Assembly (NCBI GenBank): GCA_035551995.1
Contig: DASZME010000014.1
Span: 1-32,545, forward strand
Length of the DNA: 32,545 bases
Origin: RYN-428 sp035551995
Lineage (GTDB): Bacteria; Planctomycetota; Phycisphaerae; Tepidisphaerales; Tepidisphaeraceae
Direction: 5' to 3'
Of this stretch, positions 1-7,267 are shown in pieces. A model generated the notes under the pieces. It saw only the letters and a program-made list of their open reading frames with translations. It did not search any database and was not told the origin of the DNA. Position 1 is the first letter of the stretch, and each line of letters opens with the position of its first letter. Made by a program: the position numbers and the translations under genes.

Positions 1-2477
1 ACGGATTGGCCGTTGAAGGTAAAGGTCGCCGAGAAATTGGCGGCCGAAGAGTCCGGGTTGGTGTCGGCGATCGTGCCGACGCTGCCCGAGTAGGCGTCTC
101 CTTCCTGGACGGACATCACGCCTCGCGTGACCGAGAACGGATCGGAGGTCCCCAGGCCGGTCGTGACGGTGCAGGCGCCGGTGGTTGCGTCCGTTGGGCC
201 GGCAGTTCCAAAACTGGTGATGACGGTGTAGACGTAGGCCGTGTCGGGCGAGAGGCCGGTATCGACAAACGCGTTTGTCGGGGAGCCAAGATAAACCTGC
301 GTGCCGTCGCGGAGAATTTGCATGGAGGTGGTCATGGGATCCGACGAGATCGTCAGGTCGATTTGGCTTCCCGTGACGCCGAAGCCACTGACACCGGGAT
401 TGGAAAAGGTGGTCGCGGCGCTAACGGAGGCGCTGGATGAGCCAATGCTGTTGCCGTTCACGATCGCGTAGTCGTACGACGCGTCGGCCACCAGACCGGT
501 GTCGGCGAACGTGCCGATGACGGCGCCGGAGTAAATCGGATTGCCGTCGCGGAGGATCTCCATCGAGGTGGCGCTGGAATCGGGCGTGATCGTCAAGTCG
601 ATCTCGGCGCCGCCGTTGGATACCGCGGCAACGGCGGGGGCCGACGGGCCGGTGCAAGCCGTGGCCCCTCCCGTCGATGAACTGAACGATCCCATGCTGC
701 TGTCGGTTATGACGGTATAGGTATATGAGTTGTCGGCGGCCAGCGAGGTATCGGCATATGTACTGGCAACGCCGCCTAGATAGATCGAGACGCCGTTGCG
801 CAGGATCTCCATTGAGGTGGCATAATAATCCGGCGTAATGGACAGGTCGATCTCACTGGGCCCGTTCGCAGCCGCCGTTACGACGGGATCGAGGATACCG
901 GTGGTGGCGGTGGTCGAAGCGCTGGACGACCCATTGGCGTCGCTCGTGACGACGGTGAGGCTGTGCATGCTGTCGGCGGAAAGGCCAGTGTCGGAGAAGG
1001 TGGGAATGACGGCGCCGGAATAAATGGTCGATCCGTTGTCGAGAACCTGCATGGACGTCGCGAGGGGATCCGGCGTGATGGTCAGGTCGATTTCGCCGGG
1101 ACCGTTGGCGAATGCGGAAACAGTCGGCGCCGCCGGGGCCGTACCGGCGCTGGTGGAGGCGGTGGAAACCCCGTTGCTACTGCTAGTGGTGACCACATAA
1201 ATATGCGACGAGTCGGCGGCAAGGGCGTCATCGCTAAAGGCGGCGACGCTGGCGCCGGAATATATTTGGGCGCCGTCGCGGGTGATTTGTATTGAAGTCG
1301 CCGTGGAATCGCTGGAGAGAACGAGATCGATTTCATTGGCGGAAACGGGCGTGGCCGTGATGGTTGGATTCCACGGGCCGGTTGTGCCCGAAGCCGAGCC
1401 GCTCGATGAACCAATCGAGTTGGTGGTAATGACGGTGTACGCGTATGTGGCGTCGGCGCCGAGGCCGGCGTCGGCGAACGAGTTAATTATGCCGCTGGAG
1501 TAGATCGAAACTCCGTCGCGAAGGATCTGCATCGAGGTGGCGTCATAATCCGGTGAGATCGTCAGATCGATTTCATTGTTCCCATTGCCGACGGCGCTGA
1601 CGCTAGGATTGATGAGGCCTGTCGTGCCAATGACCGATCCGGAGGTCGAACCGGCGGCGTTTCCGGTGGTTACCGTATAGGTGAACGAGCTGTCCGGCGA
1701 CAACCCGGTGTCGGAAAACGCGCTGGTGACGGCGCCGGAGTAGGTCGAGGCGCCGTTGCGGACGATTTGCATCCACGAGGCCGTGGGATCGGCATTGATG
1801 TTGAGATCAATTTCGCCGCTGCCGTTACCGACGGCCGTGACCGAAGGCGCGAAGGCGCCGGTGGAGGCGCTGGCCGATCCGGAGGATGAGCCGTTGCTGT
1901 TGCTGGTGTTCACGACGTACGAATAGGTGCTGTCGGCGGAAAGCCCGGTATCGGCGAACGTATCTTCCGGGAGCCCTGAATAAACCTGCGTCCCATCGCG
2001 GAGAATCTGCATCGAGGTTGCCATTAAATCCGGAGAAACGGCCAAGTCAATCTCGCTGGAGCCGTTGCCGCTGGCGGTGACGGTGGGAGCCACTGGGCCG
2101 GTGGTGGCGCTGGCGGTGGAGGTATAAGAGCCGTTGTCGTCGCTGTCCGTGACATTGTAGAAATAGTTGATGTCTGCGGAAAGTCCGGTGTCGGGAAAGG
2201 CGGTGATCACGTCGCCGGAATAAACGGTGACGTAGTTGGTCCCATCTATGGAACGGCCGATTTGCATGGAGTAGGCCGTTGAATCGGGCGTAATGTTCAA
2301 GTCGATTTCGTGTGCGCCATTGGCGGTCGCGGTGACCGCCGAGAGCAGCAGGCGCCGATCCAGTGTTTCCGCCACGGCGCGCTGAATGATTTCGCGCGAT
2401 CTCATTTTATTTCGAGATTTCGAGATATAGGGAGATGAAAAAGAAAACGCCGCCCTGAGCGAAGTGAGACCCTTCAC
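1..2477 (-). CDS. LEPR-type exported protein with nine fibronectin-III-like repeats (partial, C-terminus beyond the window)
   Basis: The minus-strand frame is open from 2477 to the left edge, about 825 codons with no stop reached. It begins with a short basic stretch and the motif ETLDRRLLLSAV (about residues 38-49), a variant of the planctomycete LEPR-XLL N-terminus that marks exported proteins. Nine tandem ~80-residue units follow, each reading roughly EIDLTISPD..ATSMQILRDG..IYSG...FADTGLSAD..Y.Y, which resembles a fibronectin type III fold. The last ~50 residues before the edge differ (SVQEGDAYSGSVGTIAD) and resemble the adhesin-like beta-sandwich repeats of planctomycete giant proteins. 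I chose the GTG at 2477 because GAGGAGG lies 4 bases upstream. The in-frame ATG at 2405 has no ribosome binding site but would also leave a normal LEPR N-terminus. The role is probably surface adhesion or matrix; no enzymatic motif is seen. Confidence 0.85.
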   Translation of the reverse strand, partial: MKGLTSLRAAFSFSSPYISKSRNKMRSREIIQRAVAETLDRRLLLSAVTATANGAHEIDLNITPDSTAYSMQIGRSIDGTNYVTVYSGDVITAFPDTGLSADINYFYNVTDSDDNGSYTSTASATTGPVAPTVTASGNGSSEIDLAVSPDLMATSMQILRDGTQVYSGLPEDTFADTGLSADSTYSYVVNTSNSNGSSSGSASASTGAFAPSVTAVGNGSGEIDLNINADPTASWMQIVRNGASTYSGAVTSAFSDTGLSPDSSFTYTVTTGNAAGSTSGSVIGTTGLINPSVSAVGNGNNEIDLTISPDYDATSMQILRDGVSIYSSGIINSFADAGLGADATYAYTVITTNSIGSSSGSASGTTGPWNPTITATPVSANEIDLVLSSDSTATSIQITRDGAQIYSGASVAAFSDDALAADSSHIYVVTTSSSNGVSTASTSAGTAPAAPTVSAFANGPGEIDLTITPDPLATSMQVLDNGSTIYSGAVIPTFSDTGLSADSMHSLTVVTSDANGSSSASTTATTGILDPVVTAAANGPSEIDLSITPDYYATSMEILRNGVSIYLGGVASTYADTSLAADNSYTYTVITDSSMGSFSSSTGGATACTGPSAPAVAAVSNGGAEIDLTITPDSSATSMEILRDGNPIYSGAVIGTFADTGLVADASYDYAIVNGNSIGSSSASVSAATTFSNPGVSGFGVTGSQIDLTISSDPMTTSMQILRDGTQVYLGSPTNAFVDTGLSPDTAYVYTVITSFGTAGPTDATTGACTVTTGLGTSDPFSVTRGVMSVQEGDAYSGSVGTIADTNPDSSAANFSATFTFNGQS
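180..2330 (-). repeat. Nine tandem 240-bp coding repeats
   Basis: The codons for the SMQI(L/V/T) core recur at about 2265, 2010, 1770, 1530, 1290, 1050, 810, 561 and 321 on the plus coordinate. The spacings are 255, 240, 240, 240, 240, 240, 249 and 240 bp, all multiples of three. The units are diverged at the DNA level but keep the same protein pattern. The first unit is longer because its hairpin after the core has extra residues (GRSIDGTNYVTVYSG). This is an intragenic domain duplication, not a satellite or CRISPR array. Confidence 0.9.
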
Positions 2478-3314
2478 ATTACCTCCTCGTTAGATCCCTA
2501 GCCGCCGTTGCGAGGGTTGCCCTCGCGGTTAAGACATGTAAGTTGGCGCCGCTACGAACGCCGGGATATACGCTAACAAGGTGGTGGCGACGAAGTCAAG
2601 GAAAAATTCAATCGAAATTCAGAACGAAAAATAGAGCGCGGTTATGGGCGCCTGAACTTACAGCTTGTCGGAAGAAAAAAGTCGTCAAACGGAGGCGATC
2701 TTGCATGCGAGCTCTTTTCATTGGGGCGATTAAGACTTGTAGGCGCGGGGCGTAATTTCTTACACTAAAGAAGAGTCGGCCGGCGGCAATTTTGTTAATT
2801 GCGGAAGAACGCGGAGGAGCGAGGATGAGGCAATGATATCTCACCATTCGCACTGAGCCTCGCTCATCCCTGGGGGCAACGCACTATTGGCAAGATGAAT
2901 CCGTGGAAGCTGTTGTCTGACAGTATCACGGAACAACGCAGGCGCGGAAGGCACGGCGTGCGACCGGCCGCGAAAAATGACGCCCGGCAGACGGGGATCA
3001 AGGCCAAAAATGCGAATGCGTCGCGAGGGCCGGCGGAAGCTTATTCGCATCGGCGACTACGGTTAACGATGAAATTGAGGACGGCGAATGTGGAAATGTG
3101 TCGCATTCTGTCGCATGGAAACGCGGACTCGGCGGGAGGCAATGCGTTGGGGCGCGCACCATTTTTTCGGAAAAATGATGCGCAATGGGGCGCGGCGGGG
3201 TCAGCCGATCATGGGTTTTCAGGGCGATAGTCCGCCGTGAAAGCTCATATCCGTTTTCGGAAGCAAAGCCGTGGCCGGCAAACCCGTGACACATGCCGCC
3301 GTGCTTTGTCGCGA
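2478..3314. other. Long intergenic region without a convincing gene
   Basis: About 840 bases lie between the start of the repeat protein and the 3' end of the catalase-like gene. Open frames of 60-111 codons exist on both strands (for example 2895-3230 plus and 2998-3294 minus). They overlap each other, lack ribosome binding sites and have compositions unlike the neighbouring proteins. The stretch is more AT-rich near 2600-2640 and 2760-2800. It contains three related short motifs of the type GAC-A/T-TG-TAAGTT-GGCGCC near 2530-2555, 2645-2670 (inverted) and 2736-2756, and a small hairpin GCAATT-TTGTT-AATTGC near 2788. No RNA gene was recognised. Confidence 0.5.
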
Positions 3315-4433
3315 TCAGTCGGGAAGATCGTCGATCGAGCGCGGTTCGACGGCGGCCCGATCGTTCATTTCATGTCGAAACGAAGATGAAACCTGGTATG
3401 CCTTGAAGCGCGCCCGCATGATATTTCCCAGCGGCCGATGAGCGGCCAGCGCATGCCAGGGATTAAAGCTCAAAATGTCGTCAACGTACACCCGGCGTCG
3501 AGGGCTGTAGGCGTCTTGAGGCCCGACGGTCAAATGGGCGACAGGTCGATAAGGGCTTATATCTTCCGGCCATTCTTTCGAGGCGTCTTCGATGGGCATC
3601 GAAGCCAGATCGGCGCAAAGCTGCACGCCAATTTCCCATTCGGCGGACTGCGTTTTGAAAAACTCGACGACGGCATCGCGCAGCGCGGAATAGTGAAACT
3701 TGGCGTTGAGATGCTTATTCACCAACTCCTTCAGGTTCGGCGAAGCGGGGGCGACGCGAATTTTGGCGATGTAATCTCCGTAGCGAAGCGGAACGGCACT
3801 ATAAAACGTCTCGCCAAGAATATGCGTCTCCGGGCGGCCAAGCTGTTCCAGCGATGGACTGTGCTGACCGACCACGCCAAGGGCGGCGTTTACTCCGCGC
3901 GCGGTGAACGACACGATCTTTTTAAGAAATTCGGGATCGTTGGCGTTCTTTTCGATCAACCGCTGGGCGCCGAGAAAACCCGCGGCGTCGGGACTGCCGA
4001 ACGCCTTTCCGTCGGCGAGCACAAAATCCTGGGTCACGTTAGGAGCGTGCGTCGGCAATACCTCGCCGGTCACTCCAATGACTTTGATCGCCATTCCACG
4101 CGGCGTCGAAATGCTGTCGGCGAGAAGGTCGCCGGGATTTGTCGAGAGACGCAAGATGGCCGGATAGGTCGCCGGGGCGGCGAAAAGCCCTTGCCGCAAC
4201 GGTTCGGGGAGATTGTCGTGCACCGTCACCTGGCCTCTAAGCAACCCGTGGCTCTTGGCGTGCACCGAGCGGATGGCATGGCGGTAGCGGTCATACATCA
4301 GCAGATTCAGCCGGTGCATGGCCGCGGCGATGTCGTCGAAGACCTTGTCTTCGTCCGGCTTTTTTACCTCGACCGAATCGCTGTAACGAATGAACGTGGT
4401 CGGGGAGGTTTCGGTACTGGTTGCGTTCTGCAT
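3315..4433 (-). CDS. Catalase-fold haem protein, y4iL-like
   Basis: This 372-residue protein belongs to the catalase superfamily, in the small-subunit, uncharacterised y4iL-like branch rather than the true catalases. The distal haem-side segment RSVHAKSHGLLRG (His58) matches the catalase R-x-x-HA-x-G-x-G pattern. It is followed by ILRLST...DSISTPRGMAIKV and VTQDFVLAD, which correspond to the catalase F-R-F-S-T...D-P-R-G-F-A-x-K and NTPVFF segments. The C-terminal part has LSFNPWHALAAHRPLGNIMRAR instead of the classic R-x-F-S-Y-x-D-T-Q haem-tyrosine block. Catalase activity is therefore not assured; a peroxidase, peroxygenase or lipid hydroperoxide role is possible. The ATG at 4433 is chosen because AGGAG lies 10 bases upstream; the open frame extends to 4586 but that part is not family-like. 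It diverges from the P450 gene. Confidence 0.8.
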   Translation of the reverse strand: MQNATSTETSPTTFIRYSDSVEVKKPDEDKVFDDIAAAMHRLNLLMYDRYRHAIRSVHAKSHGLLRGQVTVHDNLPEPLRQGLFAAPATYPAILRLSTNPGDLLADSISTPRGMAIKVIGVTGEVLPTHAPNVTQDFVLADGKAFGSPDAAGFLGAQRLIEKNANDPEFLKKIVSFTARGVNAALGVVGQHSPSLEQLGRPETHILGETFYSAVPLRYGDYIAKIRVAPASPNLKELVNKHLNAKFHYSALRDAVVEFFKTQSAEWEIGVQLCADLASMPIEDASKEWPEDISPYRPVAHLTVGPQDAYSPRRRVYVDDILSFNPWHALAAHRPLGNIMRARFKAYQVSSSFRHEMNDRAAVEPRSIDDLPD

Positions 4434-4761
4434 GATTCGCGCGCTCCTGATGCTACCGGGATGCCTCGGTCCGGAGATTTCTACCGCCGCGACGTACGGC
4501 GTCGAATGGGAGTGTAGCGGCTGGACCAACTTACCGGCGCCACCAAGATCAATCGCCATACCGAGCGTTTCCAGAGCGGTTCTCAAGTAGCGCCAACGTC
4601 TTTCTATTTATCAATAGCGGCGCCGCTTGCGCGGGCGTGGCCCGCGACCACCGCTGGTTCGGCCAACGTGAAAAACACCCTGGCGACAACGAAGCCGCGC
4701 CCCTGCGACCAACGGCCGCCCTTTGTTGTTTCAATCTCACGGCGACATTACGCTGGAGAGC
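4434..4761. promoter_or_regulatory. Divergent intergenic region between catalase-like and P450 genes
   Basis: These 328 bases must hold the promoters of both divergent haem-protein genes. The sequence contains a copy of the dispersed TTAT(T/C)AATAGCGG element (4596-4640). I could not assign convincing -35/-10 pairs on either strand. Short open frames here are extensions of the flanking genes or shadows. Confidence 0.4.
4596..4640 (+). repeat. Dispersed intergenic element, copy A
   Basis: The core reads TTTATCAATAGCGGCGCCGC and is followed by TTGCGCGGGCGTGG. GCGGCGCCGC is a perfect palindrome. It shares the AATAGCGG-N2-CCGCTT-G/A-CG core with copies B (10399-10440) and C (20276-20322), and more weakly with D (25591-25630). 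This copy lies in a divergent gap, so it is not simply a terminator here. Confidence 0.6.
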
Positions 4762-6126
4762 ATGGCGTCTGGAAAAATTTTTCGCGGTCCCCGCGGCCAC
4801 TGGCTGCGCGGCTGTCTGCGCGAAATGCAACGCGATCCCTTGCGACTCTACTCCGAGACGCGACGGGATTTCGGCGATTATGTCCGCATGCGCGTCGTTC
4901 GAGGGATCGACTGCTATATCCTCACCCACCCCGACGCCGTGGAGCATGTTCTTCATAAAGGCCACAAGAACTACCGAAAACCCGACATCTTCTCCAAAGC
5001 CGTCGGCCTCCTTGTCGGCGACGGTCTGTTTACCAACGAAGGCGATTCCTGGCTTAGCCAGCGAAAGCTCGCCCAGCCCGCCTTTCACGGTCACTCCATC
5101 GCGCAACTTTGCCCGCTGATCGTCGAGGCGACGCAGGCGTTCGTCCGCGATCACGAGACCCGCGCGCCGGAGCCGATGGATATGTCGGCCGCCATGATGA
5201 AGCTGGGCCTGCGCATCACCAGCACCACGCTTTTCAGCGCGGATATTTCCGGCGACGCCGACGCCATCGGCCGGGCATTTCGCATCGCGTTCGCGCACAT
5301 CAGCGATCGGCTCAATTCGATGCAGATCGTCCCATCGTGGTTCCCGACGCATGCGAACCGCACTTTCGTTCGTGCCAAGAAAAATCTTGACGACGTCGTC
5401 GCGGAATTGATCGACTCGCACCACGGGAATCCCGACAAGCCGCACGATCTGTTGACCATGCTCCTTGGCGCCCGCGACGCGGAAACCGGCAAGGGGATGC
5501 CCGAGCGATTGCTCATGGACGAAGTGCTGACGCTGTTGACCGCCGGCCACGAAAACATCGGGGCGGCATTGACGTGGACATGGTACCTGCTGGCCCTTCA
5601 TCAAGAGGTCCAGGCGAACGTATACGATGAACTTCATGGGCGATTGCGCGGCGCAAGCCTCACGATCGACGACGTTTCGCATCTCCCCCTTTTGAGAGCG
5701 GTCTTTGAGGAGGCGATGCGTATCTATCCGCCGGGGTGGGGCGAGCTTCGCGAAACGATCGGCGCCGACCAGGTGCAAGGATATGACATTCCCGCAAAAG
5801 CGATGATCATCCTCTGCCAGTGGGTGACCCACCGCCATCCCGATTTTTGGGAGGCGCCGGAGCAATTCAAGCCCGAGCGATTCCTTCCGGCCCAGGCGCG
5901 CGACCGCCACAGATTTTCCTACTTCCCCTTCGGCGGTGGACCGCGAATCTGCATCGGCATGCAACTGGCGATGATCGAGGGATCGCTGGTGCTGGCGACC
6001 ATTCTTCAACGATTTAACGTCGAACTCGTCGGTGACCAGGTCGTCGTGCCGGACGCTACGTTTACGCTGCGGCCCAAGTACGGACTAAAAGTGATTCTCA
6101 AGCCACGCGCAAGCGCGGCGCCATAA
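4762..6126 (+). CDS. Cytochrome P450
   Basis: This is a 454-residue soluble bacterial-type P450 monooxygenase (or related haem-thiolate enzyme). The haem-binding loop FPFGGGPRICIG places the cysteine ligand at Cys397. The K-helix ExxR is EAMR (Glu317, Arg320), followed by the PERF motif (KPERF). The I-helix reads AGHENIGAAL (261-270), so the usual AG-x-E-T threonine is asparagine. The start is set at the ATG at 4762 (GGAG 3 bases upstream), giving the usual N-terminus just before a PRGHW segment. TTG codons at 4723/4726 are possible alternatives. The rhomboid gene begins 14 bases after the stop, so the two are probably cotranscribed. No ferredoxin or reductase gene is nearby. The substrate is unknown; the overall pattern is closest to the fatty-acid/terpene-oxidising CYP families that share the PRGHxL N-terminus. 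Confidence 0.93.
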   Translation: MASGKIFRGPRGHWLRGCLREMQRDPLRLYSETRRDFGDYVRMRVVRGIDCYILTHPDAVEHVLHKGHKNYRKPDIFSKAVGLLVGDGLFTNEGDSWLSQRKLAQPAFHGHSIAQLCPLIVEATQAFVRDHETRAPEPMDMSAAMMKLGLRITSTTLFSADISGDADAIGRAFRIAFAHISDRLNSMQIVPSWFPTHANRTFVRAKKNLDDVVAELIDSHHGNPDKPHDLLTMLLGARDAETGKGMPERLLMDEVLTLLTAGHENIGAALTWTWYLLALHQEVQANVYDELHGRLRGASLTIDDVSHLPLLRAVFEEAMRIYPPGWGELRETIGADQVQGYDIPAKAMIILCQWVTHRHPDFWEAPEQFKPERFLPAQARDRHRFSYFPFGGGPRICIGMQLAMIEGSLVLATILQRFNVELVGDQVVVPDATFTLRPKYGLKVILKPRASAAP

Positions 6127-6140
6127 TCAAGGAGAACATC

Positions 6141-7055
6141 ATGCGGCGTCCACCGCCTCTGTCTCATTTCCTCAAATTTCCGATCGTCAGCGGAACGACC
6201 GCCTTGGCCATCGGCGTGACGCTTGCGTGGTGGTCTCACAAAATCGATATCGATCCGCTTCGCGAAACCATCGAGATCCGGCGCGGCCAGCTTTGGCGCA
6301 TGCTGACGTCGGCTTTGCCGCACGCGAACTTCCTGCACCTGGCGTTCAACGTCTATTGGATTTGGGTCTTTGGAACATTGGTCGAAGAAACCTTCGGGCA
6401 CGTTAAGACGCTCGCCATCTTCGCGTTGCTTGCCGTGGCCGCCAACGGCGCCGAATACGCCCTGCTTTCCGGCGGCATCGGATTGTCGGGAATCGGCTAC
6501 GGACTGTTCGCCTTTCTTTGGGTGCTTTCGAGGCGCGATCGACGGTTCGCCGACGCGATGGACCCCAATACGATCCAGGTTTTCGTGGCCTGGTTTTTTA
6601 TATGCATCGTACTGACCTTTACCGTCTACCCAATCGCCAACATCGCGCACGGCGCCGGCGCGGTCGCCGGCGCGCTGCTTGGATGGGCGATCACCCCCTC
6701 CCCGCGACGAGTAATGGCGACGGCGGCGTTGACGGCGCTGATAGGCGCCACGTTTATCGCGGCGACAGTCGCGCGTCCGTGGGTCAATTTTTCAAAAGAA
6801 GGCGGATTCGCCGAAGCGGGGCTGGCTTATGACGCTCTCATCGCCGACCGAAACGACGAGGCGCTGCGATGGTCGCGCGACGCCACGCGCATGCAGCCGC
6901 GAAACGCGAATTTTTGGTTCAATATGGGAATCGCCTGCGAGCGCCTCAATCGTCCCGTTCAGTCCGCGGACGCATTTAAGCGGGCGCGAGATGTTGACCC
7001 CTCCAACGCCGAATATCAGGGGGCGTGGCAGGACAGCAAAGCGCCCGAACGCTGA
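6141..7055 (+). CDS. Rhomboid family intramembrane serine protease with C-terminal TPR-like tail
   Basis: This 304-residue protein has six or so hydrophobic segments between residues 14 and 215. The catalytic dyad is visible: Ser116 in GLSGIGYG and His170 in NIAHGAGAVAGALLGW. The first-helix block HANFLHLAFNVYWIWVFG matches the H-x-x-x-x-H-x-x-x-N oxyanion region of rhomboids. Residues ~225-300 are soluble and read like one or two TPR units (AGLAYDALIADRNDEALRW, NFWFNMGIACERLNRP, AFKRARDVDPSN), giving a rhomboid-TPR architecture. The ATG has an AAGGAG site 7 bases upstream and lies 14 bases after the P450 stop, suggesting translational linkage. Rhomboids cleave transmembrane substrates within the inner membrane; the TPR part may recruit them. 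No substrate candidate is adjacent. Confidence 0.88.
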   Translation: MRRPPPLSHFLKFPIVSGTTALAIGVTLAWWSHKIDIDPLRETIEIRRGQLWRMLTSALPHANFLHLAFNVYWIWVFGTLVEETFGHVKTLAIFALLAVAANGAEYALLSGGIGLSGIGYGLFAFLWVLSRRDRRFADAMDPNTIQVFVAWFFICIVLTFTVYPIANIAHGAGAVAGALLGWAITPSPRRVMATAALTALIGATFIAATVARPWVNFSKEGGFAEAGLAYDALIADRNDEALRWSRDATRMQPRNANFWFNMGIACERLNRPVQSADAFKRARDVDPSNAEYQGAWQDSKAPER

Positions 7056-7267
7056 CGGCGGTCATCGTGGTGAGAACGGGGATTTGATCGGGCTGCCTGG
7101 ATTACGGATTTGCCCGCCGTATCGCTCGACGATCGCTGGAATTTTCGACGGCGAAAACGTAAAAGTAGGGCATCGCATCCAATACCGCGTCCAGATGTGC
7201 CGGCGCGGGAGAGTCTGACGTAGAATCGCAGCCCGGCGCCGCTGCTCATCCCCTTAAGGCGGAATGC

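Noticed and set aside
180..2330. Periodic 240-bp repeats as a possible CRISPR or satellite
   Set aside because: The units are long, diverged at the DNA level, keep the reading frame and encode a conserved protein pattern.
2543..2853. Opposed small open frames on both strands (70 and 81 codons)
   Set aside because: They overlap each other, lack ribosome binding sites and have no recognisable sequence; they lie in a region of mixed composition with no coding signature.
2895..3294. Open frames of 111 codons (plus) and 98 codons (minus)
   Set aside because: Mutually overlapping, Arg/His/Ser-rich chance-like composition, no ribosome binding site and no family resemblance.
4549..6009. Long (486-codon) minus-strand frame over the P450 gene
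   Set aside because: A shadow of the GC-rich P450 gene; the plus strand has all P450 motifs and the minus translation is Arg/Gly/His-rich with no family pattern.
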